DNA from: Clostridiaceae bacterium
GTDB lineage: Bacteria; Bacillota; Clostridia; Saccharofermentanales; UBA5734
Reading direction: 5' to 3'
Assembly (NCBI GenBank): GCA_012511525.1
Contig: JAAZFW010000224.1
Span: forward strand, 1-15,153
DNA: 15,153 nt
The stretch's first letter is position 1. Each line of letters starts with the position of its first letter. Shown in pieces: positions 8,613-15,116 of this stretch. Position numbers and translations under genes: made by a program. Below the pieces are notes generated by a model. The model had not been told where the DNA came from, did no database searches, and saw nothing but the letters and a program-made list of their open reading frames with translations.

Positions 8613-9617
8613 TTAATAGCTGAAAATGGCCGCGCCGTAGGTGAGGCCGGCGCCGAAGCCGCAGATCGCGACTTTTTCGCCGCGCTGCAGTTTGCCTGCG
8701 CGCACCAGTTCGTCCAGGCAGATCGGGATGCTGGCCGATGAGGTGTTGCCGAAATCGGCGATCCGGGAAATGATCTGGGCCGGGTCGGCTTTCATGCGGC
8801 GGGCGGCCGCCTCGACGATCCGGGCGTTCGCCTGGTGCGGGATGATGTAGCGCAGCTCGGTCAGATTGACGCCGGCCTGGGCTGCGGCTTCGAGAACCGA
8901 ATCAGCCAGGACGCGCACCGCGAATTTGAAGACTTCCTGTCCTTCCATGGTCAGGGTATGGTCCGCATGCTCCCCGAAGCGGTCCGGCCAGACTGCGCCT
9001 TCGGCCAGAAACGGATGACGCACCTTCAGGGCGCGGCTGACCAGGACATGGCCGGTCTGCCCCTCGGAGCCCAGCCTGGTTGCCAAAAGGGCGCTTGGGT
9101 CTTCGTCGCTTCCGCGGCTGCAGACCACGGCACTGGCCCCGTCGCCGAACAGCACGCATGTCGAACGGTCGGAATAGTCGACCAGCTTGCTGATGTTTTC
9201 ACTGGCAACGATCAGGATATGATGGATATTGGGGTCGGAAAGATAGCGCGCCGCCATGTCGAGGGCATAGACGAATCCGGTGCAGGCCGCGTTGAGATCG
9301 AAACAGAAGGCACGGTCGGCGCCCAGTTCGGCCTGGACGATGCAGGCGGCCGACGGCAGATAGTAGTCCGGTGTGCAGGTTGTGACCATGATGATGTCGA
9401 GCTGGGCCGGGTCGAGCGCCGCTTCGGCCAGCGCCTTGCGGGCCGCTTGTGCAGCCATGAACCAGGTCGGCTCGCCCGACGACAGGCGGCGCTCGGAAAT
9501 GCCGGTCCGGGTCGTGATCCACTCGTCGCTGGTGTCGACGATTTTTGTCATCATCTGGTTGGTGACAGTCAACTCCGGCAGGTAGCTGCCCGTGCCGGTG
9601 ATCTTCATTTTGGCCAT
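8613..9617 (-). CDS. fabH: 3-oxoacyl-ACP synthase III (KAS III), initiating condensing enzyme
   Basis: Joins acyl-CoA (often acetyl- or branched-chain CoA) to malonyl-ACP to start fatty acid synthesis. The 334 residues carry the Cys-His-Asn triad: Cys112 (NAACTGFVYAL), His261 (IIPHQANARI) and Asn291 (FGNTSSASIP). The ATG at 9617 has GGAGG 5 nt upstream; a second ATG three codons in lacks this. It is the first gene of the leftward operon, with a leader of about 44 nt from the predicted promoter, and so the point where operator control would act. Confidence 0.96.
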   Translation of the reverse strand: MAKMKITGTGSYLPELTVTNQMMTKIVDTSDEWITTRTGISERRLSSGEPTWFMAAQAARKALAEAALDPAQLDIIMVTTCTPDYYLPSAACIVQAELGADRAFCFDLNAACTGFVYALDMAARYLSDPNIHHILIVASENISKLVDYSDRSTCVLFGDGASAVVCSRGSDEDPSALLATRLGSEGQTGHVLVSRALKVRHPFLAEGAVWPDRFGEHADHTLTMEGQEVFKFAVRVLADSVLEAAAQAGVNLTELRYIIPHQANARIVEAAARRMKADPAQIISRIADFGNTSSASIPICLDELVRAGKLQRGEKVAICGFGAGLTYGAAIFSY

Positions 9618-9667
9618 GTTTGCCTCCGCTCTTGTCTGCGGCCTTGATTTCTTTCCATTCGTGCGTT

Positions 9668-9685
9668 ATCGTATGGGCATACGAT
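9668..9685. promoter_or_regulatory. Perfect inverted repeat over the fabH -10 (candidate operator)
   Basis: ATCGTATG and CATACGAT are exact inverted repeats separated by GG, giving an 18-bp site in the divergent fabH/fabD region. The left arm contains the fabH -10. It does not resemble the FabT box next to it nor the FapR consensus as I know it, so a different DNA-binding protein is implied. It might also form a small hairpin in DNA, but it lies upstream of the predicted start and so not in the RNA. Confidence 0.5.
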
Positions 9686-9696
9686 TTGCATTTCAA
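9668..9696 (-). promoter_or_regulatory. Promoter of the fabH operon
   Basis: On the minus strand TTGAAA (9696-9691), a 17-nt spacer and TACGAT (9673-9668) fit a vegetative promoter (5/6 and 4/6 matches). Transcription would start near 9661, giving a 44-nt leader to fabH. One palindrome covers the -10, and the FabT-like box abuts the -35, so the site looks built for repression. Confidence 0.65.
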
Positions 9697-9697
9697 A

Positions 9698-9714
9698 TTA
9701 TTTGATAATCAAAG
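9698..9714. promoter_or_regulatory. FabT-like operator
   Basis: The core TTTGATAATCAAA (9701-9713) is an exact palindrome about a central base. Read on the minus strand the site is CTTTGATTATCAAATAA, which matches the FabT consensus AnTTTGATTATCAAATT of streptococci at nearly every defined position. FabT is a MarR-family repressor, assisted by acyl-ACP, that controls fab clusters. The box sits beside the fabH -35 and over the region where a fabD promoter would lie, so it could govern both directions. No fabT gene is in the window. Confidence 0.72.
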
Positions 9715-9728
9715 CATATATCCATGAT
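9701..9728 (+). promoter_or_regulatory. Weak candidate promoter for fabD
   Basis: TTTGAT (9701-9706), a 16-nt spacer and CATGAT (9723-9728) are the best plus-strand elements between the operators and fabD. The -10 matches only 4/6. If used, the FabT box would overlap its -35 and the leader would be about 45 nt. Confidence 0.25.
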
Positions 9729-9780
9729 AGACAACCCCGCCGCGCTTGTCAAGAGCGCCGGCAGACAGAGAGGAACCCTC

Positions 9781-10710
9781 ATGATCAGCATCATCTTTCC
9801 AGGACAGGGCGCCCATTACGCCGGGATGGGCGCTGCGCTCAGCCAAACCAGCCCGGCAGCCCGTTCGATCTACCAGGCAGCTTCCGATTGCCTTGGCCTG
9901 GATTTGCTTGACTTGACCGCCGAACAGCTTTCGCAGACCCGGTTTGCCCAACCCGCCATCGTCACCTGCAGCCTGGCTTGCCTGGCGGCTTTGCGCGAGC
10001 AGGCCGGGCGTCTGCCGGACGACACGAGCCTGGCGGGTTTTTCGCTTGGCGAATACACGGCCCTGGGCGCGGCCGGCATCCTGGACCTCCCCGACCTGCT
10101 GCACCTGGTCCAGGCGCGGGCGGATTTCATGCAGCAGGCCGCCCGGCAAAACCCGGGCGCAATGGCCGCGGTGATCGGCCTGGATGATGAGGCCATCGCC
10201 GCTGTGCTGACCGAACCGGCTTGGAGCGACCGCGTGTTCGCCGTCAATTTCAACGCACCAGGCCAGGTGGTCCTTTCCGGCGAACAAAATGTTATGGACG
10301 ATTGCCTGGCGGCCTGCCGGGCTGCCGGGGCGCGCAAAACGGTCCCTCTGGATGTCTCCGGCGCCTTCCACACGCCGTTGATGCAGCCGGCGGCCGATCA
10401 ACTGGCCGCGTATGCCCGTAAACGCAACTTCAAGCCCACCGCGTCCCGCCTGTACAGCAACCTGTCGGGAACCCGGTCGCCGGATATCATCGACTGGCCG
10501 GATTACCTGGCCCGCCACCTGTGCGGACCGGTCCTCTGGACCGCCGAAATCCGCCAGATGGCCGACGACGGAACAACCTGTTTCCTGGAGCCCGGGCCCG
10601 GCAAAGTGCTGTGCGGCCTGGTTCGCCGGATTTTGCCCGGCGCGGTCACCCAGCCGCTCGATGTGCCGGATGGCCTGGAGCAGGCGGTTCGTTTGCTGAC
10701 AGCCGGCTGA
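9781..10710 (+). CDS. fabD: Malonyl-CoA:ACP transacylase
   Basis: Moves malonate from CoA to acyl carrier protein, supplying FabH and FabF. The 309 residues show the family pattern: FPGQG (6-10), the nucleophile Ser88 in GFSLGEY, Arg113 (QARADFM), His197 in GAFHTPLM, and the C-terminal EPGPGKVLCGLV. An in-frame ATG at 9724 would add 19 residues but has no homologous N-terminus. The ATG at 9781 follows AGAGAGGA by 6 nt and gives the standard start. In the related streptococcal cluster fabD lies inside the operon between fabK and fabG; here it is alone on the opposite strand, facing away from fabH. Confidence 0.95.
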   Translation: MISIIFPGQGAHYAGMGAALSQTSPAARSIYQAASDCLGLDLLDLTAEQLSQTRFAQPAIVTCSLACLAALREQAGRLPDDTSLAGFSLGEYTALGAAGILDLPDLLHLVQARADFMQQAARQNPGAMAAVIGLDDEAIAAVLTEPAWSDRVFAVNFNAPGQVVLSGEQNVMDDCLAACRAAGARKTVPLDVSGAFHTPLMQPAADQLAAYARKRNFKPTASRLYSNLSGTRSPDIIDWPDYLARHLCGPVLWTAEIRQMADDGTTCFLEPGPGKVLCGLVRRILPGAVTQPLDVPDGLEQAVRLLTAG

Positions 10711-10756
10711 ATAGAGCGAAAACCGGGCTGAAACGGCATCTGGTCAATTCCTTCTA

Positions 10757-10798
10757 GCCGGCGTGTTCTGCTATAATGGGAGCAGATCAAACGCCGGC
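10757..10798. repeat. Nested inverted repeats around the ampS promoter
   Basis: GCCGGCGT (10757-10764) and ACGCCGGC (10791-10798) are exact inverted arms. Inside them, TCTGCT (10767-10772) and AGCAGA (10781-10786) form a second exact pair, leaving an 8-nt loop that contains most of the -10. Together they could extrude as a cruciform, bind a dimeric regulator, or fold at the 3' end of the fabD transcript. There is no U-run after it. Confidence 0.55.
10769..10777 (+). promoter_or_regulatory. Extended -10 promoter for the aminopeptidase operon
   Basis: TGCTATAAT is a perfect TATAAT with the TGn extension. No good -35 is found 16-19 nt upstream, which extended -10 promoters tolerate. Transcription would begin near 10784, giving a short leader that includes the right arm of the nested repeat. 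Confidence 0.65.
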
Positions 10799-10809
10799 AG
10801 GAGGATTTC

Positions 10810-11931
10810 ATGCGCGATTCAAGACTGGCATCACTGGCCAAACTCATGCTGTACCACTCGATGAAGATCAAAAAAGGGGACGCTTTTCACATCACGGCGG
10901 ATTTAACCGCCCGTCCGCTGGTGCAGGAACTGCTGCGTGAAGCGGCTCTGGCCGGCGCGCTGGCCCAGGTGGACTGGACCGATAACGAGATCACCCGCCA
11001 GCTGCTGGAGCTTTACGACCCCGATGACGGCGGCCGAACAGAAGCTTTTCTCAGGGACAAGGCCGAAGCAGACTTGCGCCGTTTTGAAAACCTGGTCGGC
11101 GATATCGTCATCCGCGCCTATGTCAATGACGCCGAGCTTGGCCGCATCGACCCGGCGGTCCGTCAACTGGAGGCAACCTGCGCCAGGCCGTTCAAAGACC
11201 TGGTGATCAACCATAGGCGCTGGGTGCTTTTCGAGTACCCGACCCAGGCCAGGGCCCAACGGGCCGGCATGCCCTACGGCCCATACGAGGATTTCGTCCT
11301 GCAGACCGCCTCGATCGATTACGTAGCGATGCAGCGCGCCGTTTTGCCGCTCAAGGCCCTGATGGAAAAGACCGACCGGGTCCGCATCCTGGCCCCGGGG
11401 ACGGATTTGTCGTTTTCCATCCGGGGCATTCCGGCCGTTCCCTGCTGCGGCGAGTATAACCTGCCTGACGGCGAATGCTTTACGGCGCCGGTCAGCCATT
11501 CGGCCAACGGCACCATCACGTTCAACACCTCCTCCCAATTCTGGGGCCAGCTCTACCGCAACATCCGCCTGTCGTTTCGCGACGGCCAGATCGTCAAGGC
11601 GTCGGCAGATGAAAACACCGCCCAGCTGAACAAGATCCTGGACACCGACGCGGGTGCCCGCTATCTGGGCGAATTTGCCCTTGGCTTCAATCCCCTGATT
11701 CGTGATGCGACCTGCAACACGCTTTTCGATGAGAAGATCGCCGGTTCATTCCATCTGACGCCCGGGGCCTGCTACGACGACGCGCCCAACGGCAACACTT
11801 CTGCCATTCATTGGGACCTGGTCCAGATCCAGCGGCCCGACACCGGCGGCGGCGAGATCTGGTTTGACGACCGTCTCATTCGCAAGGACGGGTTGTTTGT
11901 GCTTCCGGAACTGTCTGCATTGAACCCCTGA
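10810..11931 (+). CDS. Aminopeptidase, M29 family (AmpS/AmpT type)
   Basis: Cytosolic metallo-aminopeptidase of broad specificity. The 373-residue protein has the M29 metal and catalytic residues in order: Glu222 (NLPDGECFTAP), Glu288 (YLGEFALGFN), His315, Tyr322, then His334 and Asp336 in SAIHWDLV. It resembles the shorter clostridial members rather than the roughly 410-residue AmpS/AmpT enzymes. The ATG at 10810 has AGGAGG 5 nt upstream. It heads a plus-strand run with two uncharacterised genes starting 19 bp later. The function is confident; the link to its downstream neighbours is not understood. Confidence 0.93.
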   Translation: MRDSRLASLAKLMLYHSMKIKKGDAFHITADLTARPLVQELLREAALAGALAQVDWTDNEITRQLLELYDPDDGGRTEAFLRDKAEADLRRFENLVGDIVIRAYVNDAELGRIDPAVRQLEATCARPFKDLVINHRRWVLFEYPTQARAQRAGMPYGPYEDFVLQTASIDYVAMQRAVLPLKALMEKTDRVRILAPGTDLSFSIRGIPAVPCCGEYNLPDGECFTAPVSHSANGTITFNTSSQFWGQLYRNIRLSFRDGQIVKASADENTAQLNKILDTDAGARYLGEFALGFNPLIRDATCNTLFDEKIAGSFHLTPGACYDDAPNGNTSAIHWDLVQIQRPDTGGGEIWFDDRLIRKDGLFVLPELSALNP

Positions 11932-11950
11932 TTATCGAGGAGGTCTTGTC

Positions 11951-13594
11951 ATGGCTCTTGTCATCCTGGAAATCGCCAAATTGCATCTTCTGCACTGGCT
12001 CGTCTCGGTACTGGTACCGCTTCTAATCATCGCTCTGGCCATCGTCAGCCGTCTGTTCGCGGCGCGCATCCGGCGCGGTGTCCTGGCTCCGCTCGCCGAC
12101 CTGACCGACCAGATCGAAGCAATGGCCGGGAGGACGCTGGACCATTTCCCGGCGGTCGTCGCGGCAGCTCGCCGGATGGCCCCCCAGGCGGTTATTGGGC
12201 TCCTTGAGCGCATGAAGGCGGACAGCGTCCAGCTCTACCAGGGGCGCTGGCTGCCAGATCCGCGCCATGCGCTGCCGCGCCGCGTCTGGTTGTCGCCGTC
12301 CCAACGCAGTTCGTTGAGCTTGATGCCGTCTGCCCGTATCCTGGCCATCGGCGTCCTGGCGTCCCTGGCCGCCTGGGTGACCCAGCAGCCCCTGCCGCTA
12401 ACCGACGCGCGTTTCGGCTTGCTGCTGATCCTGCTCCCCGTCTTGACCGCCCTGGCCGCCGCTTTGCCGACCGCGGCGACGGCCTGGCACATGAACCAGC
12501 TGGTCAGCGAAGAAACCGAAGCCTTCTACCAGGCGTTTTGCCGCCACCTGCCGGTTTATAACGATTCGATCGGCACGGCCGAGCTTGTCGACGCCTATCT
12601 GCAATACGATCAGAAGATGCAAGATGGCCTTAACGATTTCACCCAGGTGACATCACGGCTGGCGGAGAGCGAGATGGCGGACGGAATCCGGCGCAGCGTC
12701 GAACAGGTGCTGACGGAAAGCGTCGCGCCTTCACTGCAGCAATCCACGTCCACGCTGGGCCAGCTCGCCCAAACGCTGACCGAACGCCAGGAACAGGGCA
12801 TGCAGGATCTTGCCGAGCGCTTTGCCAGCGCGCTGTCCGCACAGCTGGCGGCGCACATGCACCCGATCAACCGGGAGATCGCCCAGATGGGCACCTTGAT
12901 GGCCGATGTCAAAAACTATGTCGAACTGGCCATGCGTGCGATGGAGACCACCCGGCAGCAGACCGCGGACATTCAAAACGCCGTCAGCTTGTCGATCCAG
13001 GGTCAGCAGGCGGCACACGAAACCTTGGGCGCAGACTTGTCCAGCCTGCGGGAAGCGACCCGTGTGCTGGCGGACACCAGCCAGAAGCTGACCGATGCCT
13101 TCCAGGGCAATGAGCAGAACCTGGCCCAATCGCTCGATTATTTTGCCAAGCAGCTGCAGGATGGCACCCATGGCCTGACCGACACCACCCGGCAGGCGCT
13201 CCAGATGGCCGGCGACATCCGCGACGCAGCCGCCGAACAGCAGGAAGGGGCCTGCCAGCAGGGGGTCAACCTGCAAGAGCAAACCGAGCGGTTTACCCAG
13301 CAGCTGCAAGGCACGATCGACATGCTGCTCCAGCAGATCCACCAGGAGAGCGCGGCGGTGGCCGCCAACACGGCCAGCATCGGGAACCGCCTCCAGGATG
13401 TCAACGCGACGCTTGACAAAGCGATCGGCCAGTTCACCCAGGGTTCCCAGGCGCACGTGAACCAGACCCTGGACCGCTTCGACGAAAGCCTGGCTGACAT
13501 CGTGAACCGGCTGGTGCAGACAGCCGCGGAAATCCAGGATGCCGTCGACGCTTTGCCGTCGGCGATCCAGCGCAGCGCGCATTTCGATCTATGA
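11951..13594 (+). CDS. Three-TM membrane protein with long coiled-coil tail, TolQ/ExbB/ZorA-like topology
   Basis: No family is recognised with certainty. The 547 residues contain a first hydrophobic helix (about 13-34), a polar segment of about 90 residues (35-126), then two helices (about 127-145 and 155-178) separated by a short loop. A Gln/Ala/Thr-rich, helical, probably coiled-coil tail of about 360 residues runs to the C-terminus. This is the layout of TolQ/ExbB/MotA stators, and the long tail recalls ZorA of the Zorya anti-phage system. The classical GLLGTVxG motif of that family is not seen, so homology is tentative. The tail's repetitive polar pattern also resembles methyl-accepting or apolipoprotein-like coils, but no chemotaxis signalling hairpin is visible. 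GGAGG lies 7 nt before the ATG. The stop overlaps the next start as ATGA, so the two are coupled. Confidence 0.6.
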   Translation: MALVILEIAKLHLLHWLVSVLVPLLIIALAIVSRLFAARIRRGVLAPLADLTDQIEAMAGRTLDHFPAVVAAARRMAPQAVIGLLERMKADSVQLYQGRWLPDPRHALPRRVWLSPSQRSSLSLMPSARILAIGVLASLAAWVTQQPLPLTDARFGLLLILLPVLTALAAALPTAATAWHMNQLVSEETEAFYQAFCRHLPVYNDSIGTAELVDAYLQYDQKMQDGLNDFTQVTSRLAESEMADGIRRSVEQVLTESVAPSLQQSTSTLGQLAQTLTERQEQGMQDLAERFASALSAQLAAHMHPINREIAQMGTLMADVKNYVELAMRAMETTRQQTADIQNAVSLSIQGQQAAHETLGADLSSLREATRVLADTSQKLTDAFQGNEQNLAQSLDYFAKQLQDGTHGLTDTTRQALQMAGDIRDAAAEQQEGACQQGVNLQEQTERFTQQLQGTIDMLLQQIHQESAAVAANTASIGNRLQDVNATLDKAIGQFTQGSQAHVNQTLDRFDESLADIVNRLVQTAAEIQDAVDALPSAIQRSAHFDL

Positions 13595-14874
13595 GCGAAC
13601 AGGAACAACCAAACGCTGCAGGCCGGTTGGCCGAAAGCCTGGCCCGGATTCGCCAGAAGCTGCCGCTGCCGGATGAACTGCTAAGTCCCGTGCATACGGA
13701 GGACCGGGACCGCCTGGCGGTCATCCTGGAAACGACCGCGCTCGGCAAGCCAACCGTCGATCTGGCCCGTCAGCTAACCAGCCGCGATCTGCGCCATATC
13801 TTCCCGCTTCTGTCCGAACCGCTTCCGGCAGACGCCCGTTTTGAGCATTACCACGACAAGCTGTACCTGATCATCCGCGAACGCGCCTGCCCGTCGCTCT
13901 ACCGCTATGGCTGGACCATCTTCCAGCAGGTCTACCCGTCTGTGCCGGTCGCCCGCGGCTTGGCTGTCCTGTGCAGCATTCTCGATATCAAGCAGCACGG
14001 CCAGAAGGCAACAGCACGCTCCATGCGAGGCCAAAACAAGCTGCCTTTGATCTCCAACCTGGTCGCCCCCGACGCACGTCAGTTCGAGGACAAGCTCCTA
14101 AAGGTCCTATCGCAGCGCAACGTGCCCCTGGAGCAGTTTATGACCGCCTTTGCCGTCCGCGCGGACTTACCTTTCGGGGCGTCGCTTTTGGCCCGCTGCT
14201 TCATCGCCGGCGACGCGAGATTGTATGCGGGCGGCCATCTGCAGTTCCGCCAGGCGCTGGCAAAAGCCAGTCCCGACCGACAGGCCGCGCTCATCCATCG
14301 CCTGTTCCAGCTCAAGGATCTTCCTTCTGAGACGACCAACCGCTATTACCAGGAGATTTACCGCCAATTCGGCGATCCCGAGCGGGGGCATCCGATCTGG
14401 AGCCAGGTCAAGGGCCGCGACCTGCGCCGTTTCCGCGACTGGATCACGGCCGCCACGATCGGCAGCCATTGCCGCAAAAACAAGGCCAAGGCACGCTTTT
14501 ATCTGCATTATGCCGGTTTTGTCGAAAGCATCGAGCCGTGGGATGATGACACCCTCCTTATTCGTTTTCCCGGTTTTTTAATCGCCGACGATCGCCGCCA
14601 GATGCTGTTCGCGGTCTATTACGAGCTATCCGACCCTGAGATCCTGCCGTTTGATTTCCAGCAATCGCAGGACGATCTCAACCCGGCCAACCCCCAGGTA
14701 CCGCACCGCCGGGTCGAAGACGCCGTCAGCCGAAACAGCACCCAGGGGCCTGTCGGCCTGCTGTTTGACGAAGCCGGCTTGGCCGCCAGCGCCATGTTCA
14801 TGGATTTTTGCCTCAGCAGGAAAAGAATCGCCAGCCGCAGCCAGTTGAAGAACATCGCCCGCAGAACTGATTGA
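13591..14874 (+). CDS. Uncharacterised soluble protein, possibly EH-signature (ZorC-like)
   Basis: A 427-residue protein with no signal peptide or membrane segment, rich in Arg, Leu and aromatic residues and probably all-helical up to about 260. The region 280-335 (RFRDWI, then RFYLHYAGFVESIEPW, then RFPGFLIADDRR) recalls the EH-signature domain of ZorC-type proteins, where a basic stretch is followed by an aromatic F/Y-L-x-Y block. I rate that as a weak resemblance by eye. A basic tail (409-427) might bind nucleic acid or membrane. It starts inside the stop codon of the membrane protein gene, so the two probably act together. An ATPase, MotB/OmpA-like partner and nuclease, expected for a Zorya locus, are not in the window. 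Confidence 0.5.
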   Translation: MSEQEQPNAAGRLAESLARIRQKLPLPDELLSPVHTEDRDRLAVILETTALGKPTVDLARQLTSRDLRHIFPLLSEPLPADARFEHYHDKLYLIIRERACPSLYRYGWTIFQQVYPSVPVARGLAVLCSILDIKQHGQKATARSMRGQNKLPLISNLVAPDARQFEDKLLKVLSQRNVPLEQFMTAFAVRADLPFGASLLARCFIAGDARLYAGGHLQFRQALAKASPDRQAALIHRLFQLKDLPSETTNRYYQEIYRQFGDPERGHPIWSQVKGRDLRRFRDWITAATIGSHCRKNKAKARFYLHYAGFVESIEPWDDDTLLIRFPGFLIADDRRQMLFAVYYELSDPEILPFDFQQSQDDLNPANPQVPHRRVEDAVSRNSTQGPVGLLFDEAGLAASAMFMDFCLSRKRIASRSQLKNIARRTD

Positions 14875-14899
14875 CTTGATCTGTATCCTTGATTATAAT
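14871..14899 (+). promoter_or_regulatory. Near-consensus promoter ahead of the tRNA-Ser fragment
   Basis: TTGACT (14871-14876), a 17-nt spacer and a perfect TATAAT (14894-14899) form the strongest promoter in the window, typical of stable-RNA genes. The -35 overlaps the TGA stop of the preceding gene. Transcription would start near 14906, 20 nt before the tRNA-like sequence. Confidence 0.85.
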
Positions 14900-14925
14900 C
14901 CCAAAAGACAGCCTGCAGCGATCAC

Positions 14926-14962
14926 GGAGAAGTACCCAAGTGGCTGAAGGGTCCGCACTCGA
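14926..14962 (+). pseudogene. tRNA-Ser(CGA) 5' half without its 3' half
   Basis: The sequence has the acceptor 5' strand GGAGAAG, the D-arm CCC...GGG, and the anticodon 5' stem CCGCA followed by loop CTCGAAA with anticodon CGA, all characteristic of bacterial tRNA-Ser. After the anticodon loop it diverges: the expected TGCGG stem strand, long variable arm, GGTTCGAATCC T-arm and CTTCTCC acceptor strand are not found within the next 150 bases. It therefore cannot fold into a tRNA, yet it has an excellent promoter. It may be the relic of a duplication or recombination within the tRNA gene. Confidence 0.7.
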
Positions 14963-15113
14963 AAGCGAACAAGAGTTTGGGAAGCCGTGAACACCGATCT
15001 ACTGATCTGACTCGCTTTGCCGAGTTGCCTTGACAACTGAATACCCTACGTTCTCTACATCAGTTCTCTACTTTTTCCGAAGAGTTTCTGAGACCTGATG
15101 TTTGGAAATATTA
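14963..15113 (+). other. AT-richer non-coding spacer between the two tRNA-Ser 5' halves
   Basis: This stretch of about 150 bases is clearly less GC-rich than the rest of the window and has no credible reading frame. It contains a 5-bp hairpin (ACTCG/CGAGT near 15009-15025), a perfect TTGACA at 15030-15035 without a good -10, a 9-bp direct repeat, and CATCAG/CTGATG arms near 15059-15100. I see no known RNA family in it. Confidence 0.5.
15050..15071 (+). repeat. Direct repeat GTTCTCTAC x2
   Basis: GTTCTCTAC occurs at 15050-15058 and again at 15063-15071, with ATCA between. It lies inside the spacer between the two tRNA 5' halves. Its TTCTC resembles the 3' acceptor strand of this tRNA, but no T-arm precedes it. 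Confidence 0.5.
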
Positions 15114-15116
15114 CAC

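Noticed and set aside
8835..9647. Plus-strand open frame opposite fabH
   Set aside because: Shadow of fabH; no ribosome-binding site or domain.
9724..9780. Upstream start for fabD
   Set aside because: The extra 19 residues are not FabD-like, and the ATG at 9781 has a proper ribosome-binding site and the family N-terminus.
12731..13582. Minus-strand open frame opposite the coiled-coil tail
   Set aside because: The plus-strand gene has a good ribosome-binding site, TM helices and a coupled downstream gene; the antisense frame is a by-product of the repetitive tail codons.
11951..14874. Complete Zorya defence system
   Set aside because: No ZorB (MotB/OmpA-like), helicase or nuclease partner is present, and the canonical MotA/ExbB motif is not visible, so only a tentative resemblance is claimed.
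14963..15113. T-box leader or other known riboswitch in the spacer
   Set aside because: No T-box sequence, specifier loop or terminator was found.
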